Shown here piece after piece: positions 7,752-16,537 of a DNA stretch of 64,000 nt. The position numbers and the translations under genes were made by a program. Within the stretch, counting starts at the first letter, position 1, and the number at the start of each line of letters is the position of its first letter. The notes beneath the pieces were generated by a model. It had not been told where the DNA came from. It ran no database searches and was given only the letters and a program-made list of their open reading frames with translations. This DNA comes from Variovorax atrisoli 110B (GTDB lineage Bacteria; Pseudomonadota; Gammaproteobacteria; Burkholderiales; Burkholderiaceae_C): positions 1-64,000 of the forward strand of contig NZ_KB907469.1 in NCBI RefSeq assembly GCF_000382045.1. Reading direction: 5' to 3'.

Positions 7752-10192
7752 GCAGCCCGATGAGCAACAACAACAACAGCAGCAGCAACGTCGCACGCTA
7801 CTTCGACACCATGGACTACGGCCCCGCGCCCGAGAGCGACACCGACGCGCGCGAATGGCTCGCGCGCCATGCCGAAGGCTTCGGCCATTTCATCGACGGG
7901 CGATTCACCCCCGCATCGGAAGGCGCGCATTTCGACACGGCCGAGCCGGCCACCGGCCAGCGCCTTGCAGGCATTGCGCAAGGTTCCGCGAAGGACGTGG
8001 ATGCCGCGGTGGCTGCAGCACGTGCCGCGCAGCCCGGCTGGTTCGCGCTCGGCGGCCATGGCCGCGCGCGGCATCTGTACGCGCTCGCCCGCATGGTGCA
8101 GCGCAATGCGCGCCTGCTGGCGGTGGTCGAGGCACTCGACAACGGCAAGCCGATCCGCGAGACGCGCGACCTCGACGTGCCCCTGGCCGCGCGCCACTTC
8201 TATCACCACGCCGGCTGGGCGCAGCTGCAGGAGCGCGAGTTCTCCGACCAGGTGCCGTTGGGTGTGGTCGGCCAGATCATCCCGTGGAACTTCCCGCTGC
8301 TGATGCTCGCGTGGAAGATCGCGCCCGCGCTCGCGCTGGGCAACACCGTGGTGCTGAAGCCCGCCGAGTTCACGCCGCTGAGCGCCTTGTTGTTCGCCGA
8401 ACTCGCTGCGCAGGCGGGCCTGCCGCACGGCGTGCTCAACGTGGTGACGGGCGACGGTGCCACCGGCGCTGCGCTGGTCGCGCACGAGGGCGTGGACAAG
8501 ATCGCATTCACCGGCTCTACGGAAGTGGGGCGGCTCATCCGCACCGCCACGGCGGGCACGGGCAAGTCGCTCACGCTGGAGCTGGGCGGCAAGTCGCCGT
8601 TCATCGTGTTCGACGACGCGGACATCGACGCGGCGGTGGAGGGCGTGGTCGATGCGATCTGGTTCAACCAGGGCCAGGTGTGCTGCGCCGGTTCGCGGCT
8701 GCTGCTGCAGGAAGGCATCGCCGAAGAGTTCATCGTGCGGCTCAAGCGCCGCATGCAGACCCTGCGCGTGGGGCCGCCGCTGGACAAGGCGATCGACATG
8801 GGCAGCCTGATCGACCCCACGCAGCTGGAGCGCGTGCGCTCGCTCGTGACCACCGGCGTGCGCGAGGGCGCAAGCTGCTACCAGGCGCCGGGCGCGCTGC
8901 CGCCGGGCGGCAGCTTCTTTCCGCCGACGCTGCTGACGGGCGTGCAGCCGGCATCCACCGTCGCGACCGAGGAGATCTTCGGCCCCGTGCTGGTGACGAT
9001 GACCTTCCGCACGCCCGACGAAGCCGTCGCGCTGGCCAACAACACGCGCTACGGCCTCGCAGCCAGCGTGTGGAGCGAGACCATCGGCCTCGCGCTGGGC
9101 ATCGCGCCGCAGCTGCAGGCGGGCGTGGTGTGGGTCAACGCGACCAACCTGTTCGACGCGGGGGTGGGCTTCGGCGGTTATCGCGAATCGGGCTACGGCC
9201 GCGAGGGCGGAAGGGAGGGCTGCTACGAATACCTGAAGCCGCGCGCCTGGGCGCAGCGCAAGCCGCGCGCTGATGTCGATGCCGTGGCCGTCGTAGCGGC
9301 GAACGAAGCGGCAGATGCCAAGGATGAAACTCCGCTCGCATTGCCTGTCATCGACCGCACCGCCAAGCTCTTCATCGGCGGCAAGCAGGTGCGGCCCGAC
9401 GGCGAACTCTCCAGCAGCGTCTTCGCCGCCAACGGCCAGCGCGCCGGCGAGGTGGGCACGGGCAACCGCAAGGACATCCGCAACGCGGTCGCCGCGGCAC
9501 GCTCGGCTGCAAGCTGGTCGACCGCGACGCCGCATCGGCGTGCGCAGGCGCTGTACTACCTCGCGGAGAACCTGTCGGCACGCGCAGGCGAGTTCGCCGC
9601 GCGCATCGCGAGCCTGACCGGCGTTGTAGCGAAGGCCGCGCAGGCAGAGGTCGATGCATCGGTGAGCCGCCTCTTCGCCTACGGCGCCTGGGCCGACAAG
9701 TACGAAGGCACGGTACACGTACCGCCGCTGCGCGGCGTGGCGCTGGCCACGGTCGAGGCGATCGGCGTGGTGGGCGTGGTGTGCCCCGACGAGGCGCCGC
9801 TGCTGTCCTTCGTGAGCCTGCTGGCGCCCAACCTCGCCATGGGCAACCGCACGGTGATCGTGCCGGGCGAAAAGCACGCGCTGGTCGCCACCGACTTCTA
9901 CCAGGTGCTCGAGACCTCCGACCTGCCGGGCGGCGTCGTCAACATCGTGACCGGCCCGGCCGCGAGCCTCGTGCGCACGCTGGCGGAGCACGACGACGTC
10001 GACGCGCTCTGGGTCTTCGGTGACAAGGCACTGTCGCGCGATGCCGAGCGGCTGTCGGTCGGCAACCTCAAGCGCACCCTGGTCGACCACGGCCTGGCCA
10101 CCGACTGGAGCGACCCGGCATCGGGCGAAGGCCCGGCGTTCCTGCGGCACGCCACGCAGGTCAAGAACATCTGGATTCCCTATGGCGAATGA
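7748..10192 (+). CDS. two-domain aldehyde dehydrogenase (ALDH16-like)
   Basis: An 814-residue NAD(P)-dependent aldehyde dehydrogenase with two tandem ALDH domains. The first (about residues 40-490) is complete: the cofactor region PWNFPLLM, the glutamate motif LELGGKSP and the catalytic cysteine in GQVCCAGS. The second (about 540-810) keeps the nucleotide-binding fold but has no equivalent of the cysteine motif and ends early, as in ALDH16-type proteins. It overlaps deoC by 4 nt. Coupled to the aldolase, it would oxidise the acetaldehyde released from deoxyribose-5-phosphate, or another aldehyde of the pathway. The second domain is probably structural. Confidence 0.88.
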   Translation: MSSPMSNNNNSSSNVARYFDTMDYGPAPESDTDAREWLARHAEGFGHFIDGRFTPASEGAHFDTAEPATGQRLAGIAQGSAKDVDAAVAAARAAQPGWFALGGHGRARHLYALARMVQRNARLLAVVEALDNGKPIRETRDLDVPLAARHFYHHAGWAQLQEREFSDQVPLGVVGQIIPWNFPLLMLAWKIAPALALGNTVVLKPAEFTPLSALLFAELAAQAGLPHGVLNVVTGDGATGAALVAHEGVDKIAFTGSTEVGRLIRTATAGTGKSLTLELGGKSPFIVFDDADIDAAVEGVVDAIWFNQGQVCCAGSRLLLQEGIAEEFIVRLKRRMQTLRVGPPLDKAIDMGSLIDPTQLERVRSLVTTGVREGASCYQAPGALPPGGSFFPPTLLTGVQPASTVATEEIFGPVLVTMTFRTPDEAVALANNTRYGLAASVWSETIGLALGIAPQLQAGVVWVNATNLFDAGVGFGGYRESGYGREGGREGCYEYLKPRAWAQRKPRADVDAVAVVAANEAADAKDETPLALPVIDRTAKLFIGGKQVRPDGELSSSVFAANGQRAGEVGTGNRKDIRNAVAAARSAASWSTATPHRRAQALYYLAENLSARAGEFAARIASLTGVVAKAAQAEVDASVSRLFAYGAWADKYEGTVHVPPLRGVALATVEAIGVVGVVCPDEAPLLSFVSLLAPNLAMGNRTVIVPGEKHALVATDFYQVLETSDLPGGVVNIVTGPAASLVRTLAEHDDVDALWVFGDKALSRDAERLSVGNLKRTLVDHGLATDWSDPASGEGPAFLRHATQVKNIWIPYGE

Positions 10193-10241
10193 ACGGGCAG
10201 CCGTCGCTCCTGTTATCGAAACCGAGGGAAATCCCCGAGAA

Positions 10242-10265
10242 GCAAACGTTTGCGCAAACGTTTTC
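10242..10265. promoter_or_regulatory. LacI-family-like operator (perfect 20-bp palindrome) upstream of the mutarotase gene
   Basis: A perfect 20-bp palindrome at 10244-10263 (AAACGTTTGC followed by GCAAACGTTT), containing overlapping copies of the LacI/PurR-type core GCAAACGTTTGC. It lies about 50 nt before the start codon of the RbsD/FucU gene, in a short AT-richer stretch. It suggests a second promoter for the transport genes under a LacI-type regulator that is not encoded in this window. Confidence 0.6.
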
Positions 10266-10313
10266 TTTATCTAAGATCGCAACCGCGAAAGCCATACCAA
10301 ATCAGGAGACCGC

Positions 10314-10766
10314 ATGCTGAAGTCCATCCATCCGCTGCTCAACGCCGACGTGCTCTACGCCCTGCGCGCGATGGGTCACGGCGACGAACTAGTGCTGTGC
10401 GACGCCAATTTCCCGGCCGACTCGGTCGCCCGCCAGACCTCGCTGGGCCGGCTGCTGCGCATCGACGGCGTGGGCACCACCGAGGCGGCGCGCGCCATCC
10501 TGTCGGTGCTGCCGCTGGACAACGCGGTGGACGATCCCGCGCGGCGCATGGAGATCATGGGCGCGCCCCATGAGATTCCGCCGGTGCAGCAGGAGATGCA
10601 GCGAGAGATCGACGCGGCGGAAGGGCGCCCGCGTCCGATGGGCTCCATCGAGCGCTTCGCGTTCTATGAAGCCGCGCGCCGCGCGTACTGCGTGATCGCC
10701 ACCGGCGAGCGCCGCTTCTACGGCTGCTTCGTGTTCAAGAAGGGCGTGATCGCCCCCGAGGCCTGA
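10314..10766 (+). CDS. RbsD/FucU-family sugar mutarotase
   Basis: A 150-residue protein of the RbsD/FucU fold, which interconverts the anomers of ribose or fucose before phosphorylation. The N-terminal HPLLNADVLYALRAMGHGDEL element, with its conserved histidine and aspartate, and a C-terminal GERRFYGCFVFKKG segment match FucU-type members more than short RbsD. It begins right after a probable operator and is followed after 5 nt by ribokinase, so it should supply the correct anomer of the imported pentose. Confidence 0.85.
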   Translation: MLKSIHPLLNADVLYALRAMGHGDELVLCDANFPADSVARQTSLGRLLRIDGVGTTEAARAILSVLPLDNAVDDPARRMEIMGAPHEIPPVQQEMQREIDAAEGRPRPMGSIERFAFYEAARRAYCVIATGERRFYGCFVFKKGVIAPEA

Positions 10767-10771
10767 TCGCG

Positions 10772-11734
10772 ATGAGCGCCGTTTCCTCGAATCAGAACCA
10801 GCATCGGCAGCACGGCGTCGCCGTGCTCGGCATCTTCGTGGCCGACCTCGCATTTCGCGCGGCCGACCTTCCGGGCGTGGGCCAGACCATCGCAGGCTCC
10901 GGCTTCGCCATGGGGCCCGGCGGCAAGGGCTCGAACCAGTCCGTGGCCGCCGCACGAGCCGGGGCGCAGGTGACCTTCATCTCCAAGCTCGGGCAGGACG
11001 CCTTCGGCGCCAACGCGCTCGAACTGTGGGCGCAGGAAGGCATCACGCCGCGCGTGCCGCAGGTGACCACGCAGCCGACCGGCGCGGCCTTCATCTACGT
11101 GCACGAGGTCACGGGCGACAACGCCATCATCGTGGTGCCCGGCGCCGCGGCGCTCATCGATCCGGCCGACGTCGATGCGGCCGCCGACGCCATCAGCGGT
11201 GCGCGCGTGTTCGTCACGCAGCTGGAGCAGCCGGCCGGCGCCGCGCAGCGCGGCCTGGAGCTCGCTCGGGCCGCGGGCACGGTGACGGTGTTCAACCCCG
11301 CGCCTGCGCTGCCCTTCGACGATGCGGTGTATGCGCTGTGCGACTACATCACGCCGAACGAGCACGAGGCGGCGGCGCTCAGCGGCATTGCCGTCGAGAC
11401 CGTCGACGACGCGCGGCGCGCAGGCGACTTCTTCCTCTCCAAGGGGGTTGGCTGCGCGCTCATCACGCTCGGCGAGAAGGGCGCGCTGCTGCACAGCGCG
11501 AAGGAATCGGTGCACCTGCCCGTGTTCCATGCCGGCGCGGTGAAGGAAACGGCCGGCGCGGGCGATGCCTTCAACGGCGGCTTCGCAGCTGCGCTGGCCG
11601 AGGGCGCGTCGCCGCTGGAAGCCGCACGCTTCGGCTCGGCCGTGGCCGCCATCTCCGTGACGCGCGCCGGTACCGCGCCCTCGATGCCCACGCGCGCCGA
11701 GGTCGATGCGCTGCTGAACCGCGTGGCGGCCTGA
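10772..11734 (+). CDS. rbsK: ribokinase-family carbohydrate kinase (PfkB)
   Basis: A 320-residue PfkB-family kinase. The N-terminal GPGGKGSNQSVAAARAGA substrate motif and the C-terminal AGAGDAFNGGF motif with the catalytic base Asp at about residue 265 are intact. It phosphorylates a pentose with ATP, probably ribose or deoxyribose given deoC in the same locus. It sits 5 nt after the mutarotase and 26 nt before the first permease. Ribokinase and deoxyribokinase cannot be told apart from the sequence alone. Confidence 0.9.
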   Translation: MSAVSSNQNQHRQHGVAVLGIFVADLAFRAADLPGVGQTIAGSGFAMGPGGKGSNQSVAAARAGAQVTFISKLGQDAFGANALELWAQEGITPRVPQVTTQPTGAAFIYVHEVTGDNAIIVVPGAAALIDPADVDAAADAISGARVFVTQLEQPAGAAQRGLELARAAGTVTVFNPAPALPFDDAVYALCDYITPNEHEAAALSGIAVETVDDARRAGDFFLSKGVGCALITLGEKGALLHSAKESVHLPVFHAGAVKETAGAGDAFNGGFAAALAEGASPLEAARFGSAVAAISVTRAGTAPSMPTRAEVDALLNRVAA

Positions 11735-11760
11735 GCCGCAAGCCGCAAAGGAGCCTTTCC

Positions 11761-12813
11761 GTGAAATTCAGGTTTTCAGACCGCGAGCTCAACTTCCTGG
11801 TCGGCATCAACGTCGCGATCCTCGTGGTCGCCACGGTGCTGTCGAAGGGCGACTTCCTCGACGTCTACAACTTCCAGTCGATGGGCGGCCAGCTGCCCGA
11901 GCTCGGCCTGCTGGCCATGGGCGTGGCGCTGTCGATGATCTCCGGCAACGGCGGCATCGACCTCTCGGGCGTGGCGCTGGCCAATCTCTCGGGCGTGGTG
12001 GCGGCCACGCTGGCGCCGATGCTGGTCGATGCCGATGCGTCGCCGTGGCTCTACACCGGCACCTTCGCCGTGACCGCGCTCGCGGTCGGGCTCGCGGGCG
12101 GGCTGCTCAACGGCGTGCTGATCGCGCGTGCAGGCCTCACACCCATCCTGTGCACGCTGGGCACGCAGCTGCTCTACACCGGCTTCGCAGTGGTTCTCAC
12201 GGGTGGCTCCAGCCTTCGCGTGGGCAACGCGGAGCCGCTCTCGGCCATCGGCAACGAGAACGTGCTGGGCGTGCCCATTCCGTTCGCGATCTTCATCGCG
12301 ATGCTGCTGGCCGTGGCCTGGCTGCTCAAGCAGAGTCCCTTCGGCATCCGGCTCTTCCTGCTGGGCACCAACGCCAAGGCTGCGCGCTATGCGGGCATTC
12401 CGCAGGGGCGCATGCTGATCGCCACCTATGCGCTGTGCGGCGTGCTGGCGGCGGTGGCGGGCGTGATCATCGCGGGCCGCACGGCCAGCGTGAAGTCGGA
12501 CTACGGCAACTCGTACCTGCTGATCGCCATCCTCATCACCGTGATGGCCGGCGTGCGGCCGCAGGGCGGCTACGGACGCATGGTGTGCCTGTTCTTCTCG
12601 GCCGTGGCGCTGCAGCTGCTGTCGAGCACCTTCAACCTGCTGGGCATTTCCAACTTCTTCCGGGACTGCGCCTGGGGCCTGCTGCTGCTGTTCTTCCTGG
12701 CATCGGCCCGCCTGAGCCTGGGCGACCTGCGCAGCTTCATCTCCGTTTCGCGCACCAGCGCACCGCCGCATCAGCCCCCTCCTGGCGCGACGCAGAGAAC
12801 CACCGAGGGCTAG
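11761..12813 (+). CDS. ABC sugar transporter permease (RbsC-like) 1
   Basis: A 350-residue inner-membrane permease of the ribose/rhamnose importer type with about nine membrane segments and a GTNAKAARYAGI loop, the EAA-like contact with the ATPase. The start is a GTG at 11761 directly preceded by a strong ribosome-binding site (AAAGGAG); no ATG gives a complete first helix. A second, different permease lies downstream, so the importer is probably a heterodimer. Confidence 0.88.
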   Translation: MKFRFSDRELNFLVGINVAILVVATVLSKGDFLDVYNFQSMGGQLPELGLLAMGVALSMISGNGGIDLSGVALANLSGVVAATLAPMLVDADASPWLYTGTFAVTALAVGLAGGLLNGVLIARAGLTPILCTLGTQLLYTGFAVVLTGGSSLRVGNAEPLSAIGNENVLGVPIPFAIFIAMLLAVAWLLKQSPFGIRLFLLGTNAKAARYAGIPQGRMLIATYALCGVLAAVAGVIIAGRTASVKSDYGNSYLLIAILITVMAGVRPQGGYGRMVCLFFSAVALQLLSSTFNLLGISNFFRDCAWGLLLLFFLASARLSLGDLRSFISVSRTSAPPHQPPPGATQRTTEG

Positions 12814-12826
12814 GAGACAAACGAAC

Positions 12827-13831
12827 ATGCTGAAGAAAACCAAGATCGCCTGCACCGTGCTGGCACTGGGCACCGTGGCCTTCGCCTCGGCGCTGCATGC
12901 GCAGGGCAAGCCGCAGGACATCGTCACCGTGGTGAAGATCACCGGCATCAGCTGGTTCAACCGCATGGAAGTGGGCGTGAAGGAGTTCGGCAGCAGCACG
13001 CCGGGCGTGGCCACGCGCCAGATCGGCCCGGCCCAGTCCGACGCCGCGCAGCAGCAGCGGCTGGTGGAAGACCTGGTGGCGAAGAAGGTCGACGCGATTG
13101 CGGTGGTGTCGATGGATCCGCCCACGCTGGAGCCGGTGCTCAAGCGCGCGATGGAACGCGGCATCAAGGTCGTCACGCACGAGGCCGACAACCAGAAGAA
13201 CACCATGGTCGACATCGAGGCCTTCGACAACACGGCCTACGGCGCGCGCATCAACGAGCGCCTGGCCGCCTGCATGGGCCAGCAGGGCAAGTGGACCTCG
13301 CTGGTGGGTTCTCTGGGTAGCCAGTCGCAGGTGCAGTGGGCCGACGGTGGTGCGGCCAATGCCAAGAAGTACCCCAAGATGCAGCTGGTCGATGCCAAGA
13401 ACGAGTCGCTCAACGACGCCGAGAAGGCCTACGGCAAGGCCAAGGAGATGCTGCGCAAGCACCCGGACCTGAAGGGTTTCCAGGGCTCGTCGTCGCTGGA
13501 CGTGCTGGGCATCGGCCGCGCGGTGGAAGAGGCCGGCCTGCAGGGCAAGATCTGCGTCTTCGGCACCGGCCTGCCGAGCGAGGCGGCCAAGTTCCTCGAG
13601 TCGGGAGCGGTCGGCGGCATCGCCTTCTGGGACCCGAAGGACGCCGGCCTCGTCATGAACAAGGCGGCCAAGATGCTGCTCGACGGCAAGACCATCACCG
13701 ACGGCACCGACATGGGCGTGCCCGGCTACAACAAGGTCTCGGTGAAGAAGGGCCCGGGCGCCGGCATCATCGTCACCGGCCAGGCCTGGGTCGAGGTCGA
13801 CAAGCAGAACTACAAGAAGTACTCGTTCTGA
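12827..13831 (+). CDS. sugar ABC transporter substrate-binding protein (LsrB/RhaS-like)
   Basis: A 334-residue periplasmic binding protein with a cleaved signal peptide (about 24 residues, ending ALHAQG). The two-lobe periplasmic binding protein fold is seen in elements such as KITGISWFNRMEVGV and QWADGGAANAKKY, closer to the rhamnose and autoinducer-2 binding proteins than to classical RbsB. It is 13 nt from the permease stop and 13 nt from the ATPase start. The ligand is probably a pentose or deoxy sugar, inferred from the flanking catabolic genes. Confidence 0.87.
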   Translation: MLKKTKIACTVLALGTVAFASALHAQGKPQDIVTVVKITGISWFNRMEVGVKEFGSSTPGVATRQIGPAQSDAAQQQRLVEDLVAKKVDAIAVVSMDPPTLEPVLKRAMERGIKVVTHEADNQKNTMVDIEAFDNTAYGARINERLAACMGQQGKWTSLVGSLGSQSQVQWADGGAANAKKYPKMQLVDAKNESLNDAEKAYGKAKEMLRKHPDLKGFQGSSSLDVLGIGRAVEEAGLQGKICVFGTGLPSEAAKFLESGAVGGIAFWDPKDAGLVMNKAAKMLLDGKTITDGTDMGVPGYNKVSVKKGPGAGIIVTGQAWVEVDKQNYKKYSF

Positions 13832-13844
13832 CGCGACGCACGCC

Positions 13845-15434
13845 ATGACCCTGACCGCGCCTTCCACGCAAGCAAGTCAGCCCGGCGCCCAGAGCGCGGC
13901 CGGGCGCCGGGTGTTCCTCGAGGTGCAGGACGTGCACAAGCGCTTCGCGGGCGTGCACGCGCTGCGCGGCATCGACCTCGTCATCGAGGCCGGCGAGATC
14001 TACCACCTGCTCGGCGAGAACGGCTGCGGCAAGAGCACGCTGATCAAGATCATCTCGGGCGCGCAGCCGCCGAGCCAGGGACGCATCGTGATCGACGGGC
14101 AATCCCACGAATCGCTGTCACCGCTGCAGGCGCTCAGCCTGGGCATCGAGACGGTCTACCAGGACCTGTCCCTGCTGCCGAACATGAGCGTGGCGGAGAA
14201 CGTCGCGCTCAGCGAGCAGCTCGTCGCCACCGGCGGCAGGCTGGCTCGCCGCTTCGACCGCAAGGCGCTGGCGGCCACGGCCGCGCGGGCTCTGGAGGCG
14301 GTGAAGCTGCCGACCGACGCGGCCTTCCTCGCGCGGCGGGTGGACGAGATGCCCATCGCCACGCGGCAGCTCGTGGCCATCGCGCGCGCGGTGGCCACGC
14401 GCGCACGCATGGTCATCATGGACGAGCCCACCACCTCGCTCACGCAGAAGGAGGTGGACAACCTCGTTCGCGTGGTGGAGGCGCTGCGCGAGCAGGGCGT
14501 GGCCGTGCTCTTCGTGAGCCACAAGCTCGACGAGTGCATGGCCATGGGCGGCCAGGCCATCGTGTTCCGCGACGGCACGAAGGTGGCGCAGGGCCCGATC
14601 CGCGATTTCACCAAGGCGCAGATCGCGCACTGGATGACCGGCAAGCACCTCGACGGCGAGCGCTACCGCCACGGCACGCACGGCGGCGACGAACTGCTGA
14701 AGGTGGAGTCGCTCGGGCGCGGTGCGCAGTTCAGCGACGTGAGCTTCACGCTGCGCAAGGGCGAGATCCTCGGCGTGACCGGCCTGCTCGATTCTGGCCG
14801 CAACGAACTCGCGCTGGCGCTGGCCGGCGTGCAGGGCGCCGACCGCGGGCGAGTGCTGCTCGATGGCAGGCAGATCGTGCTGAAGACGCCCACCGATGGC
14901 ATCCGCCAGGGCATCGGCTATGTGCCCGAAGACCGGCTCAGCGAGGGCCTCTTCCTCGACAAGCCGATCCGCGACAACATCGTGACCGCAGTGCTCGACC
15001 GGCTGCGCGGGCGCTTCGGCGCGCTCGACGCCAGTCAGTGCCAGGCGCTGGCCGAGCGCACCGTGAGCGACCTGCAGATCGCCACGCCCGACGTCGACCG
15101 GCCGGTGCAGTCGCTTTCGGGCGGCAACCAGCAGCGCGTGCTCATCGGGCGCTGGCTGGCCATCGGGCCGCGCGTGCTGATATTGCACGGCCCCACCGTG
15201 GGCGTGGACGTGGGCTCCAAGGACACCATCTACCGCATCGTGCAGCGGCTGGCCGAGCAGGGCCTGGGCGTGATCCTGGTGAGCGACGACCTGCAGGAGC
15301 TGCTGCAGAACTGCGACCGCATCCTGCTGATGCGCAAGGGCCGCATCGCCAACGACTTCGACGCGCAGGGGCTCGCCGAGAGCGACCTCTACCACGCGCT
15401 GGTTTCCGACACACCTTCCCCCGCATTCTCATGA
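13845..15434 (+). CDS. sugar ABC transporter ATP-binding protein (RbsA-like, two ATPase domains)
   Basis: A 529-residue tandem ATPase. Domain 1 has an intact Walker A (GENGCGKST) and Walker B (MVIMDEPTTSL). Domain 2 has the degenerate Walker A usual for the family (LLDSGRNE) and an intact signature LSGGNQQ, but its Walker B reads LILHGPT, so the expected DE pair is replaced by HG and the catalytic glutamate is missing. Hydrolysis is probably carried by domain 1. Its last codons overlap the next permease by 4 nt. Confidence 0.9.
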   Translation: MTLTAPSTQASQPGAQSAAGRRVFLEVQDVHKRFAGVHALRGIDLVIEAGEIYHLLGENGCGKSTLIKIISGAQPPSQGRIVIDGQSHESLSPLQALSLGIETVYQDLSLLPNMSVAENVALSEQLVATGGRLARRFDRKALAATAARALEAVKLPTDAAFLARRVDEMPIATRQLVAIARAVATRARMVIMDEPTTSLTQKEVDNLVRVVEALREQGVAVLFVSHKLDECMAMGGQAIVFRDGTKVAQGPIRDFTKAQIAHWMTGKHLDGERYRHGTHGGDELLKVESLGRGAQFSDVSFTLRKGEILGVTGLLDSGRNELALALAGVQGADRGRVLLDGRQIVLKTPTDGIRQGIGYVPEDRLSEGLFLDKPIRDNIVTAVLDRLRGRFGALDASQCQALAERTVSDLQIATPDVDRPVQSLSGGNQQRVLIGRWLAIGPRVLILHGPTVGVDVGSKDTIYRIVQRLAEQGLGVILVSDDLQELLQNCDRILLMRKGRIANDFDAQGLAESDLYHALVSDTPSPAFS

Positions 15435-16483
15435 CGGCTTCCACCATGCAAGCGCAGTCCGCACCGGCCGCGCCGGAATCGGCTCCTCACCCGCCGCAGG
15501 CGCGGGTCTCGCTGCGCGCCTGGCTCGCGCAGCGCCCCTCGGTCTTCACGCTCGCACTGATCGTGCTGGCGAGCCTGGCCGTGGGCGCGATCAACCCGAG
15601 CTTCTTCCAGCTGCCGGTGCTGTTCGACATCGTGCGCGCCTGCACGGTGCTGGGCCTGTTCGCACTGGGCGTGCTGATCGTGCTGGCCGCCGGCGGCATC
15701 GACGTGTCGTTCGCGGCCATCGCCGCGCTCACGATGTACAGCATCACCAAGCTGGTGCTGAACTACTTCCCGGAAGCGCCCATTGCGCTGCTGCTGGTCG
15801 CGGGCGCCGCCAGCGGCGCGCTGCTGGGCGTGATCAACGGGCTGCTGGTGCACTGGCTCAAGGCACCGTCACTCATCGTCACCATCGGCACGCAGTACCT
15901 GTACCGCGGCATCCTGCTGACCTTCGTGGGCACCGTGTTCTTCATGAACGTGCCCGCGCCGATGGACGCCTTCGGCAAGCTGGCGCTGTGGCGCTTCGAC
16001 ACGCCGCAGGGCCTGCACGTGGTGCTGCCGGCCACAGTGCTGGTGCTGGTGTTCGCGGCGCTGCTGACCTGGTGGCTGTTGAACCGCACGCTGATCGGCC
16101 GGGCCGTCTATGCCATCGGCGGCAGCCTCGCGATCGCGGAGCGGCTGGGCTACAACCTGCGCACGGTGCACGTCTTCGTGTTCGCGTACGCAGGCTTCCT
16201 CTCGGGGCTGGCGGGCATCGTGCACGTGTCGAGCACGCGGCTGGCGAACCCCTTCGACCTGGTGGGCAACGAGCTGGACGTGATCGCGGCCGTGATCCTC
16301 GGCGGCGCGCGCATCACCGGCGGCAGCGGCACCGTGGGCGGCACGCTGCTGGGCGTGGTGCTGGTCACGCTGATCAACAACGTGCTGATCCTCGCGGGCG
16401 TTCCGAGCACCTGGCAGAAGGTGATCATCGGCGCCTTCATCCTGGTGGCCGGCGGCTTCTTCGCGATGCGCTCGCGCGACTGA
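15431..16483 (+). CDS. ABC sugar transporter permease (RbsC-like) 2
   Basis: A 350-residue permease with about nine membrane segments after a 40-residue Ala/Pro-rich cytoplasmic tail. It carries the family elements AAGGIDVSFAA and LGGARITGGSGTVGGT. The ATG overlaps the ATPase stop (ATGA), so translation is coupled. It completes the importer with the GTG-started permease upstream; the two differ enough to be separate subunits of a heterodimer. Confidence 0.88.
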   Translation: MTASTMQAQSAPAAPESAPHPPQARVSLRAWLAQRPSVFTLALIVLASLAVGAINPSFFQLPVLFDIVRACTVLGLFALGVLIVLAAGGIDVSFAAIAALTMYSITKLVLNYFPEAPIALLLVAGAASGALLGVINGLLVHWLKAPSLIVTIGTQYLYRGILLTFVGTVFFMNVPAPMDAFGKLALWRFDTPQGLHVVLPATVLVLVFAALLTWWLLNRTLIGRAVYAIGGSLAIAERLGYNLRTVHVFVFAYAGFLSGLAGIVHVSSTRLANPFDLVGNELDVIAAVILGGARITGGSGTVGGTLLGVVLVTLINNVLILAGVPSTWQKVIIGAFILVAGGFFAMRSRD

Positions 16484-16537
16484 CCCTGCGGCGATGCGGC
16501 CGGTTGCCACGCTTGCGCACCGTCGCCACGAGGCCCT

